Assembly (NCBI RefSeq): GCF_004364585.1
Contig: NZ_SOAN01000012.1
Span: forward strand, 1-51,006
Length of the DNA stretch: 51,006 nt
Source of the DNA: Nesterenkonia aurantiaca
GTDB taxonomy: Bacteria > Actinomycetota > Actinomycetes > Actinomycetales > Micrococcaceae
Direction of reading: 5' to 3'
This document shows positions 24,700 through 32,746 of this stretch, piece by piece. Every line of letters begins with the position of its first letter. The stretch's first letter is position 1. Below the pieces are notes generated by a model. It was not told the DNA's origin, did no database searches, and saw only the letters and a list, made by a program, of their open reading frames with translations. Position numbers and translations under genes: made by a program.

Positions 24700-25209
24700 A
24701 TGCAGTCATACGCCGGTGAGACCACATGGCCAGTGGGTGATGTCTACGGGCCAGACGCGGCGCTTTCGTCCTTCTTCGAGAACTACGTCCAGTTCAGGGG
24801 CTACTCCACCCGCTCGGAGTTCTGGTGGCCCTTCCTGTTCCTGACCCTCGTCCATGCCGCCATCGGGATGACGGCCATCATCACCCTCAGCACGCTGTTC
24901 GCCGAGGATATGGTGGCCGACGCGCAGGACCTGTTCGGGATCACGGGCTTCTCCCCCAGTGTCTGGCTCGAGGGCTTCGGCGCGGTCTTCGCCGCCGCCA
25001 TCCTCGGCCTGCACCTGCTCATCGCGGTGCTCACCATTCCCCCGCTGCTCGCCGTCACCTGGCGCCGGCTCCATGACTCCGGGCTCCCGGGGTCGATGTT
25101 CTTCCTCGGGTTCATTCCGATCATCGGATGGTTCGTGGTGATGATCCTGCTCATGCGGGCCTCCGCCCCGGAGAAGCACCATGCAGAGTTCTCAACTTCC
25201 TGGTACTGA
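24700..25209 (+). CDS. DUF805 membrane protein (copy 1)
   Basis: A 169-residue protein with DUF805 features: FFENYVQFRGYSTRSEFWWPFLFL near the N-terminus, a long helical middle, and TIPPLLAVTWRRLHDSGLPGSMFFLGFIPIIGW at the end. Four or so helices are likely (about 38-62, 95-118 and 128-150). DUF805 proteins are small and uncharacterised; a channel- or toxin-like role has been suggested only by analogy. Copy 2 lies at 31467-32000. AGGA seven bases before the ATG supports the start. It is convergent with the next gene, with two bases between stops. Confidence 0.88.
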   Translation: MQSYAGETTWPVGDVYGPDAALSSFFENYVQFRGYSTRSEFWWPFLFLTLVHAAIGMTAIITLSTLFAEDMVADAQDLFGITGFSPSVWLEGFGAVFAAAILGLHLLIAVLTIPPLLAVTWRRLHDSGLPGSMFFLGFIPIIGWFVVMILLMRASAPEKHHAEFSTSWY

Positions 25210-25211
25210 CG

Positions 25212-25631
25212 TCATCGCCCCGGCATGGACCTGGCCTGAGCCCTGACCCGGATCGGCGAGCGGGCCGGCGATCGGACCGACGAGCGGGCGGTGAGGACGA
25301 TCGTCGGGATGAGCACGGCAAGCCACGGCAGGGCCCAGAACCACAGTCCCAGAGCAAGCAGCCCCAGCTTGAAGAGCGCGATCCCGCTGAGGCCCAGGAG
25401 CCTGCGGCGTGGGTTGCGGGAGAGCGCCAGCACCCCGATCGCAGCTTCACAGCCCACGCCCACCACGGCGCCCCACACCCGCGGGCGCGTCCCGAAGGTG
25501 CGGTCCCACAGATCGTGGAGCACGCCGAACCGCCACGGGGAGAGGTCCGCGAGCCAGGTCCCGAGCATCGGGTAGACCCCAGGCCTCACGGTGACCAGGA
25601 CCGTGTTGATCGCTGCGCCATCCAGCATCAT
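25212..25631 (-). CDS. Small membrane protein, 5' end unclear
   Basis: A protein of about 139 residues with four helices: an N-terminal MMLDGAAINTVLVTVRPGVYP, a loop with FGVLHDLWDRTFGTRPRVW, and helices in WGAVVGVGCEAAIGVLAL, LLGLSGIALFKLGLLAL and FWALPWLAVLIPTIVL, ending in an Arg/Ser-rich tail. The ATG pair at 25628-25631 is taken as the start. The same frame stays open upstream to GTG codons near the flavodoxin stop, while another frame there encodes a helix-like LLAAFAPLVLLAS, so a longer or frameshifted N-terminus is possible. Family not recognised. Confidence 0.6.
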   Translation of the reverse strand: MMLDGAAINTVLVTVRPGVYPMLGTWLADLSPWRFGVLHDLWDRTFGTRPRVWGAVVGVGCEAAIGVLALSRNPRRRLLGLSGIALFKLGLLALGLWFWALPWLAVLIPTIVLTARSSVRSPARSPIRVRAQARSMPGR

Positions 25632-25746
25632 GGCGCCTGCCACCGCCGAGACGCACCTGGGCCAGCGCGGAGCCACAGCTGAGGCGAGGCCGTTGGCCTC
25701 GAGGCGAGGAGCACCAGCGGCGCGAAGGCCGCGAGCAGCCGCCCGC

Positions 25747-26259
25747 TCAGGCCACACGGGAGCTCTCCGGCAGCCGCTGGGCGAGCTCGGCACCCCATTT
25801 CCTGGCTCGTTCGATCTCCCCGGGCAGCACCGGCCCCTCGTACCCCTCGACGTAGAAGCTCTCCGGCTTCGCAAGAAGCGAGGCACCGTGGCTGCGCAGC
25901 AGCTTCGCGGCCTTCTTGCTGGCCGCACCCGGAAGGTTCGGGTGGCGGACATGGGTGTCGAACACCGCGACCGGGAGGTGGAGGTCACCGGCGGCACCGA
26001 TCCACTCCCGAAGTCCGGTGTCCCCGGGGTGCCCGCCCCGTCGAGCGGCCTCTTCGCGAGTCTGCGGTCGGCTCAGCCCAAAGGCGTGGGTCGGGGCGCC
26101 GAGGACGAGGAGATCAGCCGTGATGGTGTCAGCGGGCGGAGCGAAGCTGACGTCGAGGATCATTCCGACATCAATGGCCGAGACCAGTCCCTCCGCCACC
26201 GCCTCGGCGATGATCTTGGTGTTTCCCCACGCGGACTCGTAGACGATCACAGCATCCAT
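25747..26259 (-). CDS. Flavodoxin-domain protein
   Basis: A 170-residue cytosolic protein. The FMN phosphate-binding loop is VYESAWGNTKIIAEAVAEGL; the second loop region is LLVLGAPTHAFGLSRPQTREEAARRG and the third includes FDTHVRHPNLPGAASKKAAKLL. It probably carries electrons or acts as an FMN reductase-like stress protein. AAGGAG seven bases before the ATG fixes the start. A possible DosR-like box lies 55 bases upstream. It is in tandem after the NCS2 permease but 101 bases away, so it likely has its own promoter. Confidence 0.88.
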   Translation of the reverse strand: MDAVIVYESAWGNTKIIAEAVAEGLVSAIDVGMILDVSFAPPADTITADLLVLGAPTHAFGLSRPQTREEAARRGGHPGDTGLREWIGAAGDLHLPVAVFDTHVRHPNLPGAASKKAAKLLRSHGASLLAKPESFYVEGYEGPVLPGEIERARKWGAELAQRLPESSRVA

Positions 26260-26313
26260 GACGTCACGCTCCTTTCAGGGGCCATCTTCTCGCCGCCGCT
26301 GGGGAGTGCGCCA

Positions 26314-26327
26314 GGACCTTAAGTCCC
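26314..26327 (-). promoter_or_regulatory. DosR-box-like dyad upstream of the flavodoxin gene
   Basis: Read leftward the sequence is GGGACTTAAGGTCC: half-sites GGGAC and GTCC around TTAAG. The mycobacterial DosR consensus is GGGACT-WW-AGTCCC; this differs in the last half-site and has a 5-base instead of 4-base spacer. The location, 55-70 bases before a flavodoxin gene, fits a redox or hypoxia regulator. The window's own NarL-type response regulator (49452) is one candidate, without proof. Confidence 0.3.
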
Positions 26328-26360
26328 TTTATTCGGCGACGGCTGCAGAAACCCTGCGGG

Positions 26361-27851
26361 TCAGCCGACCCCGAGGGCCTCCTGGATGGGTCCTGAGACG
26401 AAGTAGAGCACGAACAGCGCGGCGGTGACGTACATCAGCGGGTGCACTTCGCGCCATTTGCCGCGGAAGACCTTGATGGCCACGTAGCTGATGAATCCGG
26501 CGCCGATGCCGTTGGTGATCGAGTAGGAGAACGGCATGACCACGATGGTCATGAAGGCGGGGATCGCCATCTCCACATCGGTCCAGTCGATCCGCACGAT
26601 CTGCTGCATCATCAGGAAGCCGACCAGCACCAGCGTGGCCGAGGCAGCCTCGGTGGGGATCACGGCGGCCAGCGGAGCCAGCACGATGGTGGCCAGGAAG
26701 AGCACGCCGGTGACCACGTTGGCCAGACCGGTCCGGGCGCCGTCGCCCACGCCCACGGTGGACTCGATGAATCCGGAGTTCACCGAGGTCGAGCCCACAC
26801 CGCCACCGATGGTGCCGACCGCGTCGGCGACCATGATCCGGCGCGAGTGCGGGATCTCGCCGTCGGCGTCCTTGATCCCGCCGGCGTTGGAGACGCCCAC
26901 CATGGTGCCCAGCAGGTCGAAGAAGTTGGCCAGCAGCAGGGTGAAGATCGCGAGGGTGGCCGCGACCACGCCGATGCTCTGCCAGGAGCCCAGCAGGTTG
27001 AAGTCACCGATCAGGCTCAGGTCCGGCATGGTCAGCCAGTCCTGGTTCAACGTCGGCACGGTCAGACCCCAGCCGTAGGGGTTCTCGGTGCCGTCTGCGG
27101 CGGTCTGCGGACCGATCCGGAACACCGATTCCAGGGTGATCGCGAGCACCGTGGCGCCCACGATCGAGTAGAGGATGGCGCCGCGGACCTTGGCCGCCCA
27201 CATGGCGAACAGCGCGAACATCGCGATGAGGAAGATGAAGATCGGCCAGCCGTAGAGCGATCCGCCGACGCCGAGCTCCAGCCCGGTGCTGCCGTTGTTC
27301 TGGATGAAGCCGGCGTTGACCATGCCGATCAGGGCGATGAACAGCCCGATGCCGACGCTGATCGCGATCTTCAGCGCGCCAGGGACGGCGTTGAAGATCG
27401 CGGAGCGGAACCCGGTGAGCACCAGGACCAGCAGGATCACGCCTTCGATGACCACCAGCCCCATGGCATCGGCCCAGGTCATACCGGGCAGCACGACGAT
27501 GCCGTAGGTGATGAAGGCCGAGAGCCCCAGCGAGGAGGAGACCGCCATAGGGAACTTGCCGATCACGCCCATCAGGATGGTCATCAGACCTGAGATCAGC
27601 GAGGTCGCCGCCGCGACGGCGGGCAGGTTCGGCTCCGAGCCGCCGCCGAGGAAGTTGCCGGTGGAGTCGGCTGAGGCGCCGATGATCAGCGGGTTCAACA
27701 CGATGATGTAGGACATCGCGAAGAAGGTGGCCAGCCCGCCGCGCACCTCCCGACCGATGCTCGAGCCGCGGGCGGTGATATGGAAATACCGGTCGAGGCT
27801 CCCGAGCTGCCGGGGTGCGGAAGTCTGGGAGGCGGGGATCTGAGTGCTCAC
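26361..27851 (-). CDS. NCS2-family purine/uracil permease (AzgA-like)
   Basis: A 496-residue transporter with 12-14 helices. The AzgA/COG2252 hallmark is GGLATFFAMSYIIVLNPLI near the N-terminus, followed by FPMAVSSSLGLSAFITYGIVVLPGMTW, GALKIAISVGIGLFIALIGMVNAG, LGTMVGVSNAGGIKD and TSVNSGFIESTVGVGDGARTGLANVVTG. The family imports adenine, guanine, hypoxanthine or uracil with protons. The GTG at 27851 has AAGG upstream. No purine salvage gene is next to it. Confidence 0.93.
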   Translation of the reverse strand: MSTQIPASQTSAPRQLGSLDRYFHITARGSSIGREVRGGLATFFAMSYIIVLNPLIIGASADSTGNFLGGGSEPNLPAVAAATSLISGLMTILMGVIGKFPMAVSSSLGLSAFITYGIVVLPGMTWADAMGLVVIEGVILLVLVLTGFRSAIFNAVPGALKIAISVGIGLFIALIGMVNAGFIQNNGSTGLELGVGGSLYGWPIFIFLIAMFALFAMWAAKVRGAILYSIVGATVLAITLESVFRIGPQTAADGTENPYGWGLTVPTLNQDWLTMPDLSLIGDFNLLGSWQSIGVVAATLAIFTLLLANFFDLLGTMVGVSNAGGIKDADGEIPHSRRIMVADAVGTIGGGVGSTSVNSGFIESTVGVGDGARTGLANVVTGVLFLATIVLAPLAAVIPTEAASATLVLVGFLMMQQIVRIDWTDVEMAIPAFMTIVVMPFSYSITNGIGAGFISYVAIKVFRGKWREVHPLMYVTAALFVLYFVSGPIQEALGVG

Positions 27852-27930
27852 GGAGCACTACCTTATTGCCCCGTGCATTGTTCCGACCAACGGACTTCAC
27901 CAGACGAGACCGGAGTCACGCCGAGACCGG

Positions 27931-29190
27931 CTATTCCTCCGCGCGGACCAGCATCTTCGGGGCACCCATGACCAGGAGCCACACGGGCAGGACCACCAGA
28001 CACAGGACGGCCAGGACCGAGATGTCCCCGACCACGACGACGGCGATGAACAGTGCGATCCACCCGTCGCGGCTCTCGGCGAGCACGGCTCCGAGCACCC
28101 CGCAGGCGAGCGCGAGGCTCAGCGGAAGCTCGGGGAGCAGCGACTGCGCCACAAGCCCCACCGTTGCCCCGAGGAAGGTCGCCGGGAAGATCCGGCCGCC
28201 GCGGAAGCCAGCCGTGGCCGCGACGAGCAGCGCGCACAGTTTGACCGCCACGATGAGCAGCAGCTCTGTGGTGGTGAGGTCCCCCGCGTCTCGGATGAGA
28301 TCGGCCATCTGTTGGCCGCCCTTGAACAGGGTCACCGGGCCGCCGAGGGCGCCGAGACCACCGAGCAGGACTCCGCCCAGGGTGGTGTAGAGCAACGGAC
28401 TGCGCAGTCTGCGGAAGCTCGCATGCAGCGGGGTGAACACGGCTGCTCCGGCGAGAATGATCAGCGCGGCGGCACAGGCGACCACGGCGCCGAGCAGCAG
28501 GTCCGAGGGCTGTGGCGCCCCGAGCGGTTCTATCCCGGTGGGTCCGAACTGCGGGCCGTCGAGCATCCGCATCGTCAGCGAGCCGGTCGCCGCGGCGAGG
28601 AGCGGCAGGAAGAGCCGGTCCCAGAGCGCGCCCCCGCCTGCGGCCGCGGCCACCACACCGGTCAGCACCAGTGCGGCGGCCACGGGCGTGCCGAACAGTG
28701 CCCCGATGGTGCCTGCACCCGTCATCAGGACCACGAGCTTCACCTCGATGCGCGGCCAGAACCGGACGGTCAATGCCACCAGGATCGCGGTGTTGATCGC
28801 GATGATGGGTGATTCCGGGCCGAGGCTGACGCCGCCGGCCAGCACCAGCAGACTCGCCAGGAGGAGCCCAGGCACGGCGGACAGCGGAAGGGGCGGGGCC
28901 AGGAGCTCCACGGTCGCGGAGTCGCGTCCCCCACGACCTGGGACGAACGTGCAGACGGCTCCGACCGCAAGTCCGGTGACGCTCAAGACCGCGAAGATCC
29001 ACCAGCCCGAGTCTGGATCGAGGCCGAAGAGTCCGGGGAGGTCCACCCAGAGGACGTGTTCCAACAGATGCGCGGTCTCCTCCACCAGGAACAGGCTCAG
29101 GGCCGAAACGGCGCCGACCAGGATCGCCGGGACCGATAATCGCAGAAGCCCGGCGACGGTCGGGGCTTCTTGTCCGTTCATCCCAGGCAT
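27931..29190 (-). CDS. ClC-family chloride channel/antiporter
   Basis: A 419-residue protein with about 11 helices. Recognisable ClC parts are GGVSLGPESPIIAINTA (the G-x-E/S-G-P pore-lining loop with the gating-glutamate region), GAGTIGALFGTPVAAALVL and AGFRGGRIFPATFLGATVG. It differs from EcClC at some positions but the pattern is clear. It could move Cl- or F- and H+ in acid or osmotic stress. The first ATG is used; another is three codons in. It is 79 bases from the NCS2 gene and probably separately expressed. Confidence 0.9.
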   Translation of the reverse strand: MPGMNGQEAPTVAGLLRLSVPAILVGAVSALSLFLVEETAHLLEHVLWVDLPGLFGLDPDSGWWIFAVLSVTGLAVGAVCTFVPGRGGRDSATVELLAPPLPLSAVPGLLLASLLVLAGGVSLGPESPIIAINTAILVALTVRFWPRIEVKLVVLMTGAGTIGALFGTPVAAALVLTGVVAAAAGGGALWDRLFLPLLAAATGSLTMRMLDGPQFGPTGIEPLGAPQPSDLLLGAVVACAAALIILAGAAVFTPLHASFRRLRSPLLYTTLGGVLLGGLGALGGPVTLFKGGQQMADLIRDAGDLTTTELLLIVAVKLCALLVAATAGFRGGRIFPATFLGATVGLVAQSLLPELPLSLALACGVLGAVLAESRDGWIALFIAVVVVGDISVLAVLCLVVLPVWLLVMGAPKMLVRAEE

Positions 29191-29249
29191 CGTCGTGACG
29201 TCCTTCTATCCAGGATCACCGGTGTGGCTGGTCAACGACAGCATCGGGA

Positions 29250-29663
29250 TCAGCGCAGAGCCTGCCGGATGTTCTTCTCCTCAGTGCGCTTGTCCCACCA
29301 GCGCTTGAGCACCAGGTACCCAAGGACCCAGGTCCCCAGGGCCGTGACGATCCAGACCACCAGGGGGGTCAAGATCCAGGCCATCGGGGTGGAGAGCGTA
29401 AGACCGTCCGTCACAAGGGTCGCCACCCAGACGGCCAGCAGGGTGGAGACCAGGCCGACCGCGCCGAGGATTGCGGAGGCGTACTGACGGGCCATGTTGA
29501 ACACGAATGGACCCAGGACGGCCTGCGCCAGGACGAAGACGACGACGGCGGTGACGAATCCCACCGGTTCGAGGGTGACGCCGTCGATCAAGGTTCCGGC
29601 GACCAGCATCGCAACGGCGGCCATCACCACATTGATCGCGGCCTGAAGCAACATGCGAACCAT
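29250..29663 (-). CDS. 4-TM membrane protein, phage-holin IV-like
   Basis: A 137-residue protein with four helices (about 5-25, 33-55, 63-83 and 92-117) and a charged tail (KRWWDKRTEEKNIRQALR). The N-terminus MLLQAAINVVMAAVAMLVAGTLIDGVTLEP and the overall plan match the 'mycobacterial 4 TMS phage holin superfamily IV' membrane proteins, which are chromosomal and not truly phage-linked. GAGAGAG lies just upstream of the ATG. Function unknown. Confidence 0.75.
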   Translation of the reverse strand: MVRMLLQAAINVVMAAVAMLVAGTLIDGVTLEPVGFVTAVVVFVLAQAVLGPFVFNMARQYASAILGAVGLVSTLLAVWVATLVTDGLTLSTPMAWILTPLVVWIVTALGTWVLGYLVLKRWWDKRTEEKNIRQALR

Positions 29664-29846
29664 GACAGGCTCTCTCTCGGGTGCGGCCGTCTGGATCCCA
29701 CTGGCCGGAACCCTGCTGTGGAGAAGGTGACACGGACCCAGTCGATGACTCCATCAGAGACCCTGGCGGGCACCAGGTCAAGAGATGTCGGCTGATGGGT
29801 CACCATGCGTGGCGCGGGCACCACGCCTGGAGAGCCTGCGGCCAAT

Positions 29847-29852
29847 TAGAGT
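29847..29852 (+). promoter_or_regulatory. -10 box placing the transcript start at the ATG (leaderless)
   Basis: TAGAGT ends six bases before ATG 29859, which would put the transcription start at the A of the ATG. There is no ribosome-binding site upstream, as for other leaderless genes here. Confidence 0.4.
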
Positions 29853-29858
29853 GGCCCC

Positions 29859-31124
29859 ATGAGCTTCCTGATGCACAAGCGCCACCTGGGCGGCCCCCGA
29901 TCTCCGCGCAAGACGCTGCCACTTGCGGTCGCGGCCTCCGCCTTGGCAGTTCCGACGCTGGCTGCCCTCTCGGTGGTGGCGCTGGACCTGTTCAAGCATG
30001 GCCAGCGCAAGGAGCGGAACGCGCCGCGCCCAGGAACGTTCGACACCGAGGTCGAAGAGTCCCCGATGCGCATCTACACCGACGGTGAATCGCTCTATGG
30101 GGACATGCTCGAAGCCATCGAATCGGCCGAAGACGTGATTCTGATGAAGACCTACATCTGGAAGAACGATGAGGTCGGTCAGCAGTTCATCGATGCCTTC
30201 AACGCGGCGGCTCGTCGCGGGGTGAAGGTCTTCATCATCTATGACGGATTCGCCAATCTGGTGGTGTCACACTCCTTCTACGCGCAGCTCGATGCTGACA
30301 TCCAGGTCTTCCGCATGCCAGCGGCAGGAAGAAGCTTCTGGAAGGCGCCCATCCGGTCCACCGGCTTCAACCACTCCAAGATCCTGGTCGTCGACGACGA
30401 GGTCGGTTTCGTCGGTGGGTACAACATCGGCTCGCTCTACGCGAAGAAGTGGCGCGACACCCACCTGCGCGAGGTGGGCCCCGCCGTCTGGGGACTCCGC
30501 CAGACGATCGCTCGGCTGTGGAACGAGGATCGCGCCGTAGAGGATCAGATCCCATGGATCGCCCCGGACAGTTGGGATCCCTCGGTCCGCGTGGTCGCCA
30601 ACCTGCCGGTGGACCTGGTCTACCCGATCCGGAACATGTATCTGAAGGCCATCGAACGGGCCAACGAGCGGATCTGGATCTCGACCCCCTACTTCATCCC
30701 GGACCAACAGATCCTGCGGGCCTTGAAGCTGGCCGCGGAGCGCGGCGTGGATGTCCAGGTCATGGTGCCCAAGGATTCCAACCACGTCCTCGCCGACTGG
30801 GTGTCCCGCGGCTTCTTCAGGGAGATGCTCGACTCGGGCATCTCCATCCTGCTCTACGCGAGCAGCATGATGCACTCCAAGACCGCGACGATCGACGGCG
30901 AGTGGTCGACGATCGGCACCGCCAACATCGACAGGCTGTCCCTGTCGTTCAACTACGAGTCCAATGTCGAGGTCATCGATCCAGGGTTCGCCTCCGAGAT
31001 GGAGAAGGTCTTCAAGAGCGACCGTGAGCACTGTGAGGTCGTGAGTGCCGATACCTGGCGTGAACGCCACCCGATGGCGCGCGCCACGGAGTGGGCGCTG
31101 ATCCCGCTGCGCCCGGTGCTCTGA
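29859..31124 (+). CDS. Cardiolipin synthase-like phospholipase D protein
   Basis: A 421-residue membrane-anchored enzyme. Residues about 22-45 form a helix; two phospholipase D (HKD) motifs follow: His172-Ser-Lys174 with Asp179 (FNHSKILVVDDEVGFVGGYNIG) and His339-Ser-Lys341 with Asp346 (MMHSKTATIDGEWSTIGTANID). It probably joins two phosphatidylglycerol molecules into cardiolipin, or exchanges phosphatidyl groups. Length is close to standard cardiolipin synthase C-type enzymes. It is alone on this strand, with the holin-like gene divergent. Confidence 0.92.
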   Translation: MSFLMHKRHLGGPRSPRKTLPLAVAASALAVPTLAALSVVALDLFKHGQRKERNAPRPGTFDTEVEESPMRIYTDGESLYGDMLEAIESAEDVILMKTYIWKNDEVGQQFIDAFNAAARRGVKVFIIYDGFANLVVSHSFYAQLDADIQVFRMPAAGRSFWKAPIRSTGFNHSKILVVDDEVGFVGGYNIGSLYAKKWRDTHLREVGPAVWGLRQTIARLWNEDRAVEDQIPWIAPDSWDPSVRVVANLPVDLVYPIRNMYLKAIERANERIWISTPYFIPDQQILRALKLAAERGVDVQVMVPKDSNHVLADWVSRGFFREMLDSGISILLYASSMMHSKTATIDGEWSTIGTANIDRLSLSFNYESNVEVIDPGFASEMEKVFKSDREHCEVVSADTWRERHPMARATEWALIPLRPVL

Positions 31125-31150
31125 GCTTCGGAGAGTTCACACCCCGTTTC

Positions 31151-31172
31151 GCGCAAGAAATTTTAATTGCGC
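31151..31172. repeat. Small hairpin after the cardiolipin-synthase-like gene
   Basis: GCGCAA (31151-31156) and TTGCGC (31167-31172) pair perfectly around a 10-base AT-rich loop, 27 bases past the stop codon. There is no T-run after it, so it may be a weak terminator or a regulator site. The gap 31125-31466 holds this and the promoter at 31267-31296; I see no gene in it. Confidence 0.35.
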
Positions 31173-31266
31173 AGGGCAACTGCCTCAATCCGCGTCATGG
31201 CAGGGATGCAGGCCCACCGCGGCCGTTCCACCATCGCCGAGACCCAGGCGTGGCGCACGGATCCTG

Positions 31267-31296
31267 TTGACGCGCACCTTTTGTTCAGGCTAGTTT
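31267..31296 (+). promoter_or_regulatory. Candidate promoter of DUF805 copy 2
   Basis: TTGACG (31267-31272), an 18-bp spacer and TAGTTT (31291-31296) form a plausible promoter. The resulting leader to ATG 31467 would be about 165 bases, unusually long for this window, and could hold a regulatory structure, though I find no recognisable riboswitch. Confidence 0.4.
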
Positions 31297-31466
31297 CGGT
31301 AATCGTGGATCTTGAAAATCCCCCATACCTGCAGGTCAGACCAGCCTCGATGGCATTGAATCGCATCGACGCTGATGCGCGGTCAGGGATTTCTCCTGCA
31401 GGCGCGTGAAGAATTGTTCGACGCCGCCACTCCCCGTCCCCGCCGACCGGCCGCTCAGGAGACCCC

Positions 31467-32000
31467 ATGACTGACTACGCGTATGACACTCCACCGAATG
31501 CACCTGTCACCGGGCGCCCGTCTCCTGGTGGTCCCAAGGCCTGCATCGCGGCGTTCTTCAAGAACTACACGCAGTTCAAGGGCTACTCCACTCGCGGAGA
31601 GTTCTGGTGGCCCTGGCTGATGCTCTTCCTCATCCAGTGGGTGATCATCATCGCCACCGCGATCCTCGTCTCCACGTCCTTCTCGGACGACATCGTCACC
31701 GAGGCCTACAACCCAGCAGGCCAGCCGGAGTTCTCCTACCAGATCTGGTTCGAAGGCACCGCCGGCGCGATCGTCGCCATCGCAGGATTCCTGATGCTGC
31801 TGATCTGGGCCGCGACCATCTCCCCGCTGCTGGCCGTGACCTGGCGTCGCTTCCACGACACCGGACTGCCCGGCCCGATGTTCTTCATCTCGTTCATGCC
31901 AGTCCTCGGCGGAATCATCTTCCTGATCCTGATGGCTCGCGGATCCAAGCCGGAGAAGCGTCGCCCGGAGTGGGACGCACCTGAGATCGCGCGGCCCTGA
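31467..32000 (+). CDS. DUF805 membrane protein (copy 2)
   Basis: A 177-residue paralogue of the protein at 24700-25209: AFFKNYTQFKGYSTRGEFWWPWLMLFL aligns with FFENYVQFRGYSTRSEFWWPFLFL, and ISPLLAVTWRRFHDTGLPGPMFFISFMPVLGG with IPPLLAVTWRRLHDSGLPGSMFF. Three to four helices are likely (about 48-72, 98-122 and 130-160). The N-terminal 25 residues are Pro-rich and specific to this copy. Function unknown. Confidence 0.88.
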   Translation: MTDYAYDTPPNAPVTGRPSPGGPKACIAAFFKNYTQFKGYSTRGEFWWPWLMLFLIQWVIIIATAILVSTSFSDDIVTEAYNPAGQPEFSYQIWFEGTAGAIVAIAGFLMLLIWAATISPLLAVTWRRFHDTGLPGPMFFISFMPVLGGIIFLILMARGSKPEKRRPEWDAPEIARP

Positions 32001-32022
32001 TTCGTCACGCTCAGGATCGCTC

Positions 32023-32688
32023 GTGATGACCGGTGAAGAGGACCTGCGCGTCGCCTATGGCCGGCGGGCCGCCGAGTACTCTTCCCTGCTGGGCACCGTC
32101 ACACAGATGGATACCCGTGATCGCGAGAGGATCACAGCGTGGGCCGGTGAGCTCTCCACCGGTCCGGTCCTCGACGCGGGATGCGGTCCGGGCCACTGGA
32201 CCGCCCACCTGCACTCGCTCGGCGCCGACATCTCGGGCCTGGATCTGGTGCCAGAGTTCATCGGCCATGCGCGGGCCCGGTTCCCCGGCGTGCCGTTCCG
32301 AGTGGGGTCGATGACTGCGCTGGAGGTCCCCGATGGCTCGCTGGCCGGGATCCTGGCCTGGTACTCCCTGATCCATACTCCCCTCCCGGTCCTGCCCGTG
32401 CTTCTTCAGGAACTCCACCGAGCCCTGAGGCCAGGTGGGAGGCTGCTGATCGGCTTCTTCGGCGGGCCCGACGCAGCGGTGTTCGCCCATGAGGTCAGCG
32501 CAGCGCACTCCTGGTCGACCGCGGCGATGCGTCAGCGGCTGGAGGGGGTTGGATTCACGGTTCTCGATGCCGAGGACCGAGAGGACCCTGGGCGTCGAGC
32601 CCACGTCTCGATCATCGCGCAGCGGGGGCCGGGACTCACGGCAGATCACCTGGCTCTGACTGACCAGGACCGACCGGTGCGTCATTGA
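32023..32688 (+). CDS. Class I SAM-dependent methyltransferase
   Basis: A 221-residue cytosolic methyltransferase. Motif I is VLDAGCGPGHWTAHL, followed by ISGLDLVPEFIGHARARFP, the acidic MTALEVPDGSLAGILAWYSLIHT, and LRPGGRLLIGFFGG (post-I). Substrate unknown; the YjiR/UbiE-like order is generic. Start is GTG at 32023 or ATG at 32026. It follows DUF805 copy 2 by 22 bases and could share its transcript. Confidence 0.85.
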   Translation: MMTGEEDLRVAYGRRAAEYSSLLGTVTQMDTRDRERITAWAGELSTGPVLDAGCGPGHWTAHLHSLGADISGLDLVPEFIGHARARFPGVPFRVGSMTALEVPDGSLAGILAWYSLIHTPLPVLPVLLQELHRALRPGGRLLIGFFGGPDAAVFAHEVSAAHSWSTAAMRQRLEGVGFTVLDAEDREDPGRRAHVSIIAQRGPGLTADHLALTDQDRPVRH

Positions 32689-32746
32689 GGCGCATGTGCA
32701 GGCGCTGCAGGAGATCGCAGGACCCACAAGGCCCAGCTGACTGAGA

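Noticed and set aside
29250-29663. Prophage holin
   Set aside because: The family name includes holin, but no phage genes are near; it is a chromosomal membrane protein.
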